Assembly (NCBI RefSeq): GCF_000182925.2
Contig: NC_026501.1
Location: 7,915,917-7,979,916, forward strand
Origin: Neurospora crassa OR74A
Taxonomy: Eukaryota > Ascomycota > Sordariomycetes > Sordariales > Sordariaceae
DNA: 64,000 bases
Direction: 5' to 3'
Shown: in pieces, positions 13,101 to 25,178 of the stretch
How positions within the stretch are numbered: the stretch's first letter is position 1
Layout: each line of letters opens with the position of its first letter
Notes under the pieces: generated by a model
The model's database searches: none
Seen by the model: the letters and a program-made list of their open reading frames with translations, nothing else
Told to the model about the DNA's origin: nothing
Translations under genes and position numbers: made by a program

Positions 13101-15735
13101 ACTGCAGTGATATTGTTCGTAAACTTTGTTCGGCCGTGTACGCTGTACTCCATATGCGTTTGTAACAGTTGCACAACTGAAGATGCTGGTTGCCGATCTT
13201 ATGTACATACCAGCCCTGCTCAAAGAATAGGCTGGGGATTTCCATTAGGGGCGTGCTGATCTTCTAGACAACGTTTTAATCCAAAGTGAACTCCGGATGC
13301 CGAGACACAAGCTCAAGTTGCCGTTTAGGGGACGGGGTGGAGTGATGGATTTGACGCGTAAGCCATTCCAACGCCCGTCTTGGTATCGAAGTAATTCGAA
13401 GCAGTCATTTTATTTTTGCGCTGACACGCGTTGCGGTGATACGAAACATGTTATACTCGCATGGCTCCTGGCTCCATTTAATGTGAGACATTGCCAGGCC
13501 GTTGGGATTCGGGGTTGACATCTAGCAAAGATTGGACCTGGGGACTTGACGACCCTGAATTTCTTCATTTGGATCGTATCTTAAGCTAGGGATAAGGGTC
13601 TCAGTTGCCAAGTGGAAGTCGCCCGCGTCGAGAGAATGAATGGATCTGATCCCGAGATCAATGGGCGAATTGGAAGGAAGCACCATGCGCAAGGTCTTTC
13701 AGACTGATAAATACCGGCCGAATGGGTCACTGAAGGGATCCAAGGATGGGCCCCGGATGATGGTCCTCTGCATCACATGAGTACACTGCTTGAAGACGAG
13801 AAGGAGTCCTGTCCGAAGTGCAAGCGGCGGGGGTTCACATTTAACGAAGCCTCTGAAAGCTTCGCTGCGGTTTCGACAACCGTTTGAGCCACAGTGCCAT
13901 TCATGTAAATAGGTACATGGCAGTCAACGCAATGCGATTGACTAGTATAAGATGTCGTAACACTCCGTTGTTCTTTGTCTGCAAGAGAGCATGTACATGG
14001 ACGCCCTCGTTCATCGGTTTAACCGGTTTTTGCGCTATTCTTTTCCCGACAGGGGTTTGTAGTCAATAAGGTTTTCTCAATAGCCAAAAATAAACTCTTG
14101 AACGACTTCCAGCTACGTGACTGGTATCTTAGCGATGCGCTGTAAGCCCATTAGCCAGACGACTGACTGTTTAGGCTCAAGATCCTCAAATGCTTTTAAG
14201 GGACGAGAGAAAAAAAAGGCGCAATAACCGGACAAGGAAATGTGGTCATATGTCTGACTGACTCTGAACCATTTAGTTGAGAAGCACAAGCATTGATGAG
14301 GACCTCTGAAGCCTAGAAGGACCGTATGAAAGCTCGTTGGTCAGGGTACTGGTAGTCACGCCCGAACAATAGCCGAACCCGCGCTCACCTGGTCTACCAA
14401 GGAACGCCTTGCGAGGATTAATATCTTCAGACGGGCACCGTCACCGTCACCGTCACTGCCATTGACTCAGGGTCAATAGCCGGCGAGAGATATGACGGAA
14501 GGTTCCGGGACCCGTCAATCGGCAATGTTTCCCCGGAATGTCTCTCTTCCGAGCAATGTGTTGCTTTACTAGGCTTCTAGGAGGCTCTAGAGGCTGCTCG
14601 GAAAATCAATAGCTTGGTGGAGATGGACCTTGACGCAGGAGGTTGCACTAGAAACGGAGCAGCATCCGCGGCAGTTAGTTGGAAGAAAAGGAAGGAAAGG
14701 CAATTACCGAAAGGGCTCCTTCTAGGATAACCTCAGCGAGGCGCTTGGTGGGTGTTGCACCCGCAGCACGTTTTGGGCGTTGCAGGGTCGCGAGTCACAA
14801 TATCAACCCCAGCAGAAAGGCCGGCGAGAACGAGACATGGCGGAGAGACTGGATGGTAATTTCCAAAAAGCCATCTTTCCTTCGGTCGCTGTTGCTGGCG
14901 AGGTCTTTCGGGGTGGAGCAAGCCTTCACCGACATTGCTTGGTTTTGTGATGTTTTTGTGATGGAAAACATCTACTATCAGTTGGCGGCATGTCCCTTGC
15001 TCGGTGCCTCCATATGCCTCTTCCAACTTGAGCCAACCTACCGCAGGTTCGAGGATGAATTCGACCCAGTCAGGGACTTGAGATACTCCTTGTCAAACTT
15101 ATGGGTACCTGGGGATGAGGAAAAGAAAACAAAGGAAACTTCGTTACAGACCTCCGAAGTGCCCATGATTATTACGACGTCCGTCATCTTGTGATTCAAG
15201 CTGAGCTTTGGGAGAAGAAAGCTGAAATGGGAGTCTGGAGTTGTCCGCACCGGGCGGGTGGGTGTTAAGGTTACTTTTTAGTCGTAGTGTTGCGGCAAGG
15301 TGTGGAGGAATGTCGAGGATTTGGCTGGATCTTGGCAAACAGCAGGCCTTCTGCCAGGGACAAAACCTCCACAACCCCGGTACCTCTGGTTGGGACTGGC
15401 CTGCCATTCTTGGCGACCCACCTTCATCAGTCGAATTTTCCTGACTTGGATTATACGTACAGTGCGCCCAACCGATCACGCTGTGCCAAGGCATGTCGTT
15501 GAGATCGCGCCGTTCCCTGCCCCGCCGCCCCATCTCACCATAGTAGCTCCCTCCAGTTCACGCAGACGCAACCACACAGAGCAAGCCATTTCTACTTGTC
15601 CTTTCCTAAAACGGACAAAGATGTAATTCTCGTCTCATCCGATCAGAGCCTCAGCAGCCCAGTGCCAGCTTCCTTCCTTCCTTCCTTCCTCCTCCATTCT
15701 TGTGAGTCTCTCGCTCCTTCGCACATGTTTCTGTT

Positions 15736-15780
15736 GTATGTAGTGTACGGGGCAAATCCAGAGGTATGTACACTACATAC
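15736..15780. repeat. inverted repeat, 13-bp arms
   Basis: The arm GTATGTAGTGTAC at 15736-15748 is repeated as its exact reverse complement at 15768-15780, with a 19-nt spacer. It could extrude as a cruciform or form an RNA hairpin. It lies 1.2 kb upstream of cry in gene-free DNA. Confidence 0.9.
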
Positions 15781-17007
15781 CAAGGGAAGGAAGGACTGCG
15801 AGCTAGCAGATACCATAGTAGTAATATTGCCCCTGGACTACTACTGGATGCAGATGCGTCATGGTCTAGGCATGCGGCAACCGGTTAACGGCCGGGGAAA
15901 TGACAATGGAATGGCGACACCTTCTGCTTACCTAGGTCTGCCGCCATTGACTTCCACTTCGATGTCCACACTCCTCCTCGACTGCACACGGATAACCACG
16001 ACGCTGTGGAAATGGAGTGAACAGGGACCCTGCATCCTGACTTGCAACCGCGGTCCTTGAGGGGAATGGAAACCAATGATGGATTCCCGTCCACCATCGA
16101 TGCTTCTCGCGATCCCGCTGTGCTCTTGGGCCCCACACATCGCCAGTTCCTCATGTCCATCGGAGGAGACTCCTGGGGCCTTCTTCTAATTAACTTCGGT
16201 CTAGCTATTCGAGGTACTACAGTAGGACTCCCTCTCTCTCTTTCTCTCTCTGTATGGCGTAATATGGCTCGGAAAGGGGCATCGACTGCCGGCGAGAAAT
16301 CAGCCATGTCATCCATGTCACGATTCGCCCCTCGACCAGATGCTCACCATGTTCTTGTGCCAACTGCTGCCAGGGTCTTTCCTCGCAGGGTCTGGACAGA
16401 CATCATGATATCTCTCCAGATACGGATACATCCGTCATCGCAGAATGTACCCCATCGTCCGGATGTTGCATACCCTTAGTTCCCGGGACCAGTCCTCGGT
16501 CGTCACAAATCCTTCTCGTGCTCCTCCACTCCCCCCATCTCCTCTACTACTAGTCTCCCCGGCCTACCAGGGTCCTTGCTCAGCTTCATCTTTCCCATCA
16601 CAATCTACCACACGCCTGCATACGAGTTCTAGCTCCATCACGGCTGTTTGAAGGCATATTTGAGTCGACTATACCCTCCTCCTCGTCAGATGGTCGCGGG
16701 TACATCGTCTCATGCCTCATCATTATCGGCATCCTAACAACATACACTTGCACCCGTTCAGTCTTCATCCCAAGAGCCTGCAAGTCTTCATATCCATACG
16801 TCAAGGCGCATCATAGCACGGCCGGGTTGACCAGACGATCCCAAAATCAACTTGACATAACCATATATCCACTTGACCTTGGTCTAGCTTCATCCGATAT
16901 CACATAGCTTACGCTATCCAGCTGGGTTGGGTGAACGTTTCAACATCCCATACGCCAAGACAAGACCCCGATATCTCTAAGGACCCTATCCTTACCTGTT
17001 GTCCAAT

Positions 17008-19344
17008 ATGGCACCGTCAAAGGTTGTCATTTATGCGATGCGCAGGGAGCTTCGCTTGTCAGACAACCCTATATTCCACCACCTCTCCAACCCAGAGTCG
17101 AAACACGGGTTTTCACACCTTCTCCCCGTGTACGTCTTTCCTGCACAACAGATCGACCTCTCCGGCTTTGTTCCAAAGGGGAGTGAAAACCCCCATCCTG
17201 CCCCCAAAAGCGCCGTTGGAGGGTATGCAAGATGTGGACCATATCGTGCCAAGTTCCTGGCAGAGTCGGTTTGGGATCTGAAGACAAGCCTTCAGTCGAT
17301 TGGCAGTGACCTCCTCGTCCGTGCCGGACCATACAAGGATGTCATCCAGTCTCTCGTCGAAGGGCTCAAAGCAAAGGAATGCCAAGTTGGAGCTGTATGG
17401 ATGACAAGCCACGAAGGCTCAGAGGAGAAGAGTGAAGAGAAGACTGTGGCATCTTTTTGTGCAAAAAGTGGCATAGATTTCAAGCTATGGGATGACGAGA
17501 AATACCTTATCCACGAGTAGGTTCTTCCACCTGCCCCCATGGTGCATTTTAACGAGGAAAAAGACAAAGAAACCAAGGCCTAAACAAGATAAATTGACTA
17601 ATCCTCGAATTGCAGTCGAGATACAGGTATCACACATCTCAACGATCTCCCCGATGTCTTCACCACCTACCGAAAACAAATAGAGCCCTTGCGTGAGAAG
17701 GCAAGGAAGACATTGCCAGTACCTGAAAAGGGGGCCTTGCCTGCATATCCCGACATAGACATGATTCCAAGTCAGCAACCACCATTCAATATCCCAGGCA
17801 CCTGCGAGGAGTTGGTTGACGCCGTCGTCAGGCCGGTGAAGAACTTCCTCAAGGACCTGCCAGACTTTCCGGAGAAGGCAGAATCATCCCACCCGTTCAG
17901 AGGCGGAGAGACATCAGCTCATAAGCGAATCGACCATCTCGTCCTGAGCGGGGGCATGAAAAGCTACAAGGACTCTAGGAACGGCCTCCTTGGACCGGAT
18001 TTCAGTACCAAGTTGTCTGCGTACCTCGCACAGGGATGCGTCACCGCTCGCCAGATCCACCACGCTTTGGTGGCCTACGAGGACGGAACGGGCACCAAGT
18101 ACAAAGGGGCTGATGGTTTTGGTGAAGGTGATAACCAAGGCACAGAGACCGTCAGAATGGAACTCTTATGGCGCGATTACATGAGGTTGTGTCACCAAAA
18201 GTATGGTGACAAGCTTTTCCGCGTAGAGGGCTTCAACGGCAAGCACACCGATTACGAAGGCGAAGATAAGAAGTACGGGTGGAGAACTGCCAATACGAGC
18301 ATAGCGTTGCCTGGACAGGAACCTACTCCTGAAAAGGTTTCGGAGATCCTTGCAAGGTTCAACGCCGGAACCACAGGCATGGGACTTATCGATGCGTCGC
18401 AACGGGAGCTTATACACACCGGGTACACATCCAACCGGACACGGCAAAATGTTGCTAGCTTCCTCGCCAAGCACTTGGAGATCGACTGGAGATATGGCGC
18501 AGAGTGGTATGAGATGCTGCTCGTGGATTACGATGTGTCCTCCAACTGGGCCAACTGGCAGTATGTAGCCGGTGTAGGCAATGACCCTCGCGGTGCGGCT
18601 CGGATTTTCAACCCAGTCAAGCAGGCATTTGACTACGACAAGGACGGTACCTACGTTCGGACGTGGGTGCCCGAAGTAGCAAAATTCGAGAACCTTGAGA
18701 ATGTTTTCCAGGCTTGGACAGCCTCCAAAGAGGACCTGAAGACGGCAGGCCTGGAGGGAAACATCATGGTTACGGATCCGGTTAAGCCCATAAAGTTTAA
18801 CCTTGACCACAAGCCATCCAAGGTCAAGAAACGTCCCTTCTTCAGAAAAAGAGGTACCAAAACTCGAGATGCCCAGGGTAGCGCTGAAAGCCCGGGTAGT
18901 AGCGATAGTCATTCTGGCTCTGGCGGCAGTCCCGACGGTTCCGGCGGCGGCAACATACCATCCGAGTCTAATTGCGCCGCCGCAGGGTCTGGCCAGGCGC
19001 AACAGACTCATCAGGGCAGCGGCAGGTCACAGTCATCAAGCAACCATGGTGGGCGCTCGCACTCACACCAGCACAACCAGCAAAACTACCACCACTCCCA
19101 CCGCGGCAACGATTATACCCGGGGAGGTGGCGGTGGTCGCGGAGGTCGTGGAGGTCGTGGCGGCGGAGGCGGCGGATACTCTGCGTCTCAAGGGTATTAC
19201 GGCATCGGTGGTGGTTACCGTGGCGGCGGACGGGGCAGAGGCGGAGGAGGAGGATTTCGTGGCCGGTATGCTCCAACTGGGGGATTAGGTGGACATCACC
19301 ATTCCGAGCAACAAGTGGCCTCACAGTTCCAGACTGACGCATAG
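17008..19344 (+). CDS. cry: DASH-type cryptochrome CRY
   Basis: This is a blue/UV-A photoreceptor of the photolyase superfamily. Two exons, 17008-17516 and 17616-19344, joined across intron 17517-17615 (GTAGGT...TGCAG) inside an Asp codon, give 745 aa. The N-terminal Rossmann-like domain starts VVIYAMRRELRLSDNPIF, the photolyase/DASH signature where the antenna (MTHF) domain begins. The FAD-binding helical domain includes GGETSAHKRI, a conserved segment QRELIHTGYTSNRTRQNVAS and WANWQYVAGVGNDPR, typical of DASH proteins. After about residue 580 comes a low-complexity Gly/Arg/His/Ser tail with clustered RGG repeats, a nucleic-acid-binding feature. I chose the ATG at 17008 because it begins MAPSKVV and matches the N. 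crassa protein. The gene is known to be light-induced via the White Collar Complex; I saw no convincing GATCGA in the last kilobase upstream. Confidence 0.98.
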
Positions 19345-20414
19345 GATCCGTCAGCTGCCACTATGTTTGGTATGTTGCCGAATGTGATGACCACGTACCA
19401 TTTGGACGGCTACTATTCTTATTTCGCTTCGCCATTTCCTTACCAGCCTGCGTACGCTAACCATCATATGTAGCTGGGCCAGATATCGCGGGTCGGGGTT
19501 CCGCGGTGGGTGAGTGGGGAGAGGCCGGAAAGCAAAGAGGATCGGGTGGAGAAGCAAAAACGGGAAAAGAAAGGGCTCGAAGAGGAAACTGTCAATGAGA
19601 TGAATTGTATCGATGAACGGGCTTTGACGGTTATATTTGTGTGTTTAATTCATAAGGAGAGTGTGGACATTCAGCTTTTGATCGGTGGGTGAAAAATCCT
19701 TCCTTGGGGATGTCGAAGCGATGTTTCAGCGACTGATAGAAAAATGATTTATATTTGCTTTTGTATATGTAAATCTTTGCTGATTCTGTTAAAATTCGGC
19801 TGATCGATATGCGATGTAAGCCCATAAACGAAGAAACCAAATATCACCTGATTCCATACAAATTTAGTCGGCTCCAAAGATGGTGCACGTGGATGACAGG
19901 AAGGAAGGAGCATCGATTCAATGTCTGAATCTTTTGTTCATATCCCGTCTCGTTTATCGCTAATCATCAAAACAGTCAATGAATCGAGGAAAAATGGAAG
20001 TTACGCCCTGCGGATAGCCGAGCTTAAGTAAGGAAAGGATGCTCTTCAGCTGTGTCGAAGCCACGAAGATTTTGGACCTTTGAAGCCAACGTACCTCCGT
20101 TAGAGAATACAGGTGTAGGTCTAGAGCAATGAACTTGCTCATAGTGGGAGCCGTATAAGCAGAGTAAAGTTTGTGAGGCTCTTACGCTCTGTGGAGAGAC
20201 AGGGAGACTTCGTTGAAGCCCATTTACCCGCAAATCTCATTCAGTATAGAGGACATCTAGCCAGAGAGGTTGACTGCGTTTACAATGCGGTACAAGTTTC
20301 AACCATGCGCTTTTTGATCGGTATCATTCACTATACTTTCGTAACGGCTCCAGAAGGTTGACATACTGCACTTCATATCTGAAATTGTCTGTGCTTGCCG
20401 AATCGACAGTCCTG
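19345..20414. other. intergenic region, convergent 3' ends
   Basis: About 1.1 kb lies between the 3' ends of cry (plus) and the phosphopantetheinyl transferase gene (minus). There are only short frames without protein-like composition, and I see no RNA gene. Confidence 0.6.
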
Positions 20415-21608
20415 CTACACGGCCGAGTCTGCAAAGTTCAACAAGTCATCCAGCGCCAATGTTTCATACGGCCCAAGCCTCCATCTTAGCCCAACATTGG
20501 GGTCCTCTGGTGTCCTCACGGCCGTAGCAACCATGTAATCCGGTCCCATTGATCGCAAACACATATTCACATCCTCCACCTTCTTCCCTCTAAACCGTAT
20601 CTCGAATTTTCTCAGCACCTGCGCGTCCTCTCCTTCCTCTTCACCCTCCTTCGTCTCAACAGCCGGCACATCCCAAGCTGGCGTCGGCCAGCTCGGCCTA
20701 AAATACCTAAACTCCAACTCCCCCAACCATTCCGCCAGCAACGCCTCACCCGTCAATTTCACATACGCCTCCCTGAGCGCCCAAAGCGCATAGAAAGCCC
20801 TCAGCTTCCCATCCGCCACCTGCTCCGGCGTCGGCGGCCCTCCTCCTGCTCCTCTCTCTACCAACCCCGGCACAGCGCTCAACACCTGATATTTCAAATA
20901 CGTCGTCTCCCCCATGGCAAAAACGTCAGCATGCATATCGACAAAGCTGCCCCAGCCTTCCTTTCTAATCAAGTCCTGATCGCGATCCCTGCGTTCGGAT
21001 GTACACACAACATCCACGCCGACCTCCACCTCGGCCCCCGCCTCCGACTGCGCCCCCGGGCCGGGATAGTCCGCCACAGCCACGAGCGCGACGATTCCGG
21101 CCTGGTGCGACACGTTGAAGGCAACTGGCTGTGCACCGGTTGCAGGGTCGCGCCAGATGGGCTTGGTGGTGCGCTCGTCGCGCGTGAACCCGGGCGTGGT
21201 GGATGACCAGGCCACGCCTGCCAGGCGCGCGATGGCGTACCGCTTGAGCAGAGCGGAGGCGAGCGCCATTTTGGCGTCGCGGACATGGAAGTATTTGAGC
21301 ACGGAGGCGCGCTCGGTAGGGGTGAGGAGGGAGAGGGGACGGGATGCCTGGGAATTGAGAGAGAGAGTCAGTCAGTGGGTTTTGATGTCATGTTTTGAAG
21401 TTTTTCGGTGCGGTTTCGGAATCGCTGCGAACGGGCGAAGGGCGGCGGCGCGCGCGGGGATTAATAAGGATGTTTGGTTCAGGGGTTTGTTTACATGGAC
21501 TTCGAGATCACGGGTCTTAGCGGCTGAGGGAAACCAGGACCGGGTGTCGAGGATCCACTGGATTACGACGGGATTGTTTGGTGGTTCCGACATCTTGTTA
21601 TCGCTCAT
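20415..21608 (-). CDS. 4'-phosphopantetheinyl transferase (Sfp/NpgA type)
   Basis: The enzyme moves the phosphopantetheine arm of CoA to a carrier-protein serine, activating polyketide synthases, peptide synthetases and alpha-aminoadipate reductase. Exons are 21495-21608 and 20415-21347; intron 21348-21494 (GTAAAC...CCCAG) joins in phase 0, giving 348 aa. The short first exon supplies the family start VIQWILDTRSWFP. The second exon has LLTPTERASVLKYFHVRDAK followed by MALASALLKRY, the standard N-terminal block. Then come the CoA- and magnesium-binding GVDVV and the second core motif F-x2-LWALREAYVKLTG (W-x3-E-x3-K). Length fits broad-specificity fungal enzymes, but whether this is the only one in the genome cannot be seen. 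The less common GTAAAC donor is the weakest point of the model. It is supported because the joined protein aligns with NpgA from its DTR motif onward. Confidence 0.87.
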
Positions 21609-23953
21609 TGTTCGGTACTTTGTGTGTTCGAGTGGCAGGTGGGTTTTTGAATTTGTGAGTTGCTCTTGAGACGGGTTACTTCGGGCAGGATGGGAGAAAT
21701 TGGTCGTTGTGTTTCAGACATCAGCTCATTCTCACCGGTCCGTGACAAATTGAAGCACGAATATGGGATGATTTCGGGAGGAACGGGACAAGACAAGTGG
21801 GAGCTGAAACAGTGATAATGGGTGAGAAAGTAAGTCGAGCTGACAGAGCTGACAAGCTGGTCCCGGTCGCACAATCATGCAAGTCCGGGAGCCGTGGTTG
21901 GAGATCCGGGTCAGGTATCCACACGTGCCCGGACCTGGACTCTCCCGTCACAACTATTTAAAGCAGCCAACTGTCCACCGCAACTTGACTACTTCCTCTC
22001 TTTCTCTCCTCATACCCCCGACTGTTTTCCCTTCGGGGGTATCGTCGCCCGCCTTCCACCAAAGCACATCGACCACAAGTCATCATGTCTCCCGCCAAAT
22101 GACTTTTTCCATCATCAACCTCAAAAGTCGATGCGCCCAGGACGACCACATCATGTTTCCTCAGTTCCGCCAACCGGCACATTTCCAACAATGCGCCAGC
22201 TGGTGTTGAGCACCGAGTTGAAACACCCGATTTCGAAAAACCAATCCGCGTTCCGCCCAGGGGTTGCGAACAGAGAACCAGTAAGCGGCGAATCCGTTTT
22301 GCAAACCCGAAAGTGTTCTGAGCGCCCCGTCGCTCCGCTTAGGGTTTGTGGTTGTCAGAAAGCGACAAAACATGCCCAAAGCGTCGAAAGCGACAATCGT
22401 TCCGCCTTATGGGAGGTGTTCCCCGATCCTGGATTTGGCAAGCTTCCGGCCTCTGAGGAAGCCGGGGGCCGGAGTTCTGAATTCTGGCTCGGGATGTAAC
22501 CGCCCGCATCACACCGGCGTCGAGCGAATCATTTATCCTGCTCCGGAGGATTTCGTATCATTTTTATTTTTTTCCATGTGCCATGCGATCATTGGAAAAA
22601 CCGGTTTCGGTCCCAAGAAAGCTGGGACTCGGAAGACTATTCGAGTCGACTTCCTGCGTCGAGCGGGAAAAGGAGGCTTCGCGTCGAACTTGGCCCGGAA
22701 GACTCCTGCTGGAAGGTCTTGAGCTCTTGCATCCAAGAGTTCGGCTGAGGAGGCAGTTGGTAGTTTCTTTCGCTTTGTGCCAGTTCCGCGGAGTCGGCCA
22801 GTTTCCTCCTTCAACCACTCTCTGTCTCCCTGCTGCAAGGCCTGCGGTCTTTTCTCGTCATCTCGACTTGAAGTGATCTCCATGCCTCTTGTTTCCGACA
22901 ACTTGTCTGACGAGGCGTTGATTCTCCGCTGGAAGTGCGCCTGTCGCAATACAGGAAGGGCCTGAGGCGATGCGAGTCCGCTGGAAGGATATGGTTGTCA
23001 AGCCCCCAAGAAGAGGTAGCGGCGACCTGAAGCGAGGATGTTGACGGATTGAGTACCCTTCTTTTGAGAAGATTGAAGAGAGTTTGAGACGATTACATCA
23101 GCCCCTCATAGCGCCGAGAGTGGGGCAGCCCGTTGAAGCAGCTTGGGAAAGGAGCTCTTGTCTGATGAGGAGAGGGCTTCTGGAAATTGCTGTTGAGGGT
23201 TCCCTTGCTGAAAGTCTTTCTTCTCCTCCTCAACCGGAGCGGAGAGAAATACCAAGCCTGAACCTTTACGATGGTGCGTGGGATTAAGGACGGATAGATA
23301 TCTGTCTGAACAAATACAGGCTACACCAAGATGGACAGTTCGGGATCTGATAGATCTACTTCAGCCAAAATACATTACTTTCCTTTGTTCACCTTGTTGA
23401 TGGTTTCATGTTGTGTGCATGATAATGGTGTTATGAACATGTCACTTGTAGTTGGGTGTTATTGAGAAGGCTGTGGAGAGAAACGGCAGACAGTAAGTGA
23501 GATACATAGGTATGTGATGAACGTAAGTGGCATGTAACAGACAGCGGAACTCTTACAAGCCAAACTCACTTTATTAACGTTCGCGACTGCTTGGCTACTA
23601 CATCATCAATTCTCTAGTCCCACCTGATTCTCGCTCTGCACACGACAAAACAAAACAATTTCAAGCTAAGTCGGCCAAGTAAGTATGTTGGACGAACAAC
23701 CACGCCCCAGCTGCAACTATACGAAAACTGCCACGCCTTCTTTCATTTGCGAGAACCACTGAGCCATAGGACTACCTACTGGGTTCCGTTGTATTGAAAG
23801 GGCTAGGTAACAAACCCTACATATACCCGCTGGTCCATGGCGACAGGTGCCTAGGCTAGGTAATCTGAAAAGATGTTGTGTCATTCAATGTCTATCATGG
23901 AAAATGCATCGCTGTCTTCAATAACTCGAATCCACACAGATCACACCGCACTC
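21609..23953. other. intergenic region with a possible unannotated transcript
   Basis: This 2.3-kb interval lies between the phosphopantetheinyl transferase start and the acyl-CoA thioesterase stop. From about 21955 it has the look of a plus-strand promoter and 5' leader (see the TATA entry), but the frames that follow (for example 22099-22209, and from the ATG at 22191) are short and domain-free. The rest holds nothing I recognise. Confidence 0.45.
21955..21962 (+). promoter_or_regulatory. candidate TATA element with CT-rich leader
   Basis: TATTTAAA is followed about 25-70 bp later by a pyrimidine-rich, start-site-like segment. A minimal reading frame, ATG to TGA in six codons (22086-22103, MSPAK), follows, overlapped by a second ATG at 22099. 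The arrangement resembles a fungal core promoter, but no downstream gene is evident. Confidence 0.25.
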
Positions 23954-25178
23954 CTAGAGCTTGGAGTCAGTCTTGCCAGGATTCTTCTCCAACCTCACCA
24001 ACCCTTCCTGCACACACGTAGCCAGCAACATGCCATCCTTGTTATAGATCCTCTGCGTCACCACACCCCTCCCGTCACCCGCCCACGGACTCTCCATCTC
24101 GCTCAGCATCCACTCGTCCGCCCTGACCTTGGCCGGCTCGTGGAAGTAGATGGAATGATCCAGACTGACCATCATCCCGATCTCGGGCCGGCCCACCATG
24201 TCCTTAGGGTCTCCCAAGCCCTCCCACTCGTGCAGCGCGCGCACCCGCTCCTGCACGTCCTCGGGTAACTGGTCAAAGTCCTCCGGGTGGAAGGGGAACC
24301 GCCACAGCTTGTGGATGCGGCCGATGGTGCCGATGAAGTACGAGTCGCTAACGTACGCCAGGGCGGTCAGATGTGCCTGCTGCCCTCCCTCGGCGCTAAT
24401 CTTGCCCTTTGCCCGGTACCACTGCCGCGTCTTCTTGTCCTGCGGACGGGGGCTGTCGGCGTTGGTGACCTCGATCCGCGCGCTCTGGAAAGGATTGGGC
24501 CCGGAGCGGACGAGTTCCGGCTCGCCGTCATAGTCCTCCGGAGGCGGTTGGCACGGCCTGCCCGTCTTCTCGTCGATGGGCATGGACGAGGCGTGCGAGA
24601 CCTGACTGCCCCGCGGCCCGCTAGAACCCTCCCGGACGAAGGAGATGGTGGTGGTGAAGATGCAGCGGCCCTTTTGGCGCGCTTGAACGGTTCGCGTGGC
24701 GAAGGAGCGGCCGTCTCGGACGAGCTCGACGTGGAAGAGGATGGGCAGTTCGGCGGAGCCAGCGAGTAGGAAGTAGCAGTGCATGGAATGGACAAGGAAG
24801 TCAGATGGGACGGTCTTTTGGCCGGCTGCGAGACACATGGCGATCACGGCGCCACCGTAGATGCCGCGGGCACCGGGGGGATGCCATGGTTGGCGCGCAT
24901 TGGTGAAGATATTCTACGTTTGGAGTCAGTTTACAGTGACGGCAACGATGGATGCGTGACATGCAGGGCTGAATGTATATGAGGGAGACAGATGCATGGG
25001 ACGTATGCGTTGTCTAAGATGAGATGCCACCATACGAGTCCAGACTTACAGGTCCGATCACGGCCAGTTCTATGACCTCCAAAGTGTTCTCGATAGGCGC
25101 CTTGCTCAAGTCCTCGGGCGGCGGCCTAATGAGGGTTGGGCGAGGAGCCTCTTTCGATTCCTCTTCTGACTTTCCCAT
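23954..25178 (-). CDS. Peroxisomal acyl-CoA thioesterase (TesB/ACOT8 type)
   Basis: This enzyme hydrolyses fatty acyl-CoAs to free acid and CoA, probably alongside peroxisomal beta-oxidation. Exons are 25050-25178 and 23954-24913; intron 24914-25049 (GTAAGT...CGTAG) is phase 0, giving 362 aa. The joined sequence reads NTLEVIELAVIGP then NIFTNARQPWHPPGARGIYG, the double hot-dog TesB start, followed by GGAVIAMCLAAGQKTV and HSMHCYFLLAGS. The C-terminal hot-dog has MVSLDHSIYFHEP, where the Asp of the SLDHSI motif is a catalytic residue in the family, and QRIYNKDGMLLATCVQEGL. The last three residues are SKL, a textbook type-1 peroxisomal targeting signal. Fungal members are often duplicated, so the exact paralogue cannot be named. 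Confidence 0.92.

Larger units (their letters stand above)
9860..17007. other. 7-kb gene-poor interval before cry
   Basis: No gene can be supported here. The longest frames are near 10267-10647 (126 codons from an ATG, hydrophilic end, no domain), 12427-12834, 14679-15194 and 15885-16479. All have unstructured composition, with competing frames of similar length on both strands. Marks include a (TC)28 tract, a 13-bp inverted repeat at 15736-15780, and pyrimidine-rich segments. The last kilobase must include the cry promoter. A non-coding transcript or a small unconserved gene cannot be excluded. Confidence 0.5.

Noticed and set aside
18166-19011. A 281-codon minus-strand frame inside cry
   Set aside because: It lies fully opposite the CRY FAD-binding domain and has no domain of its own; codon-bias shadow.
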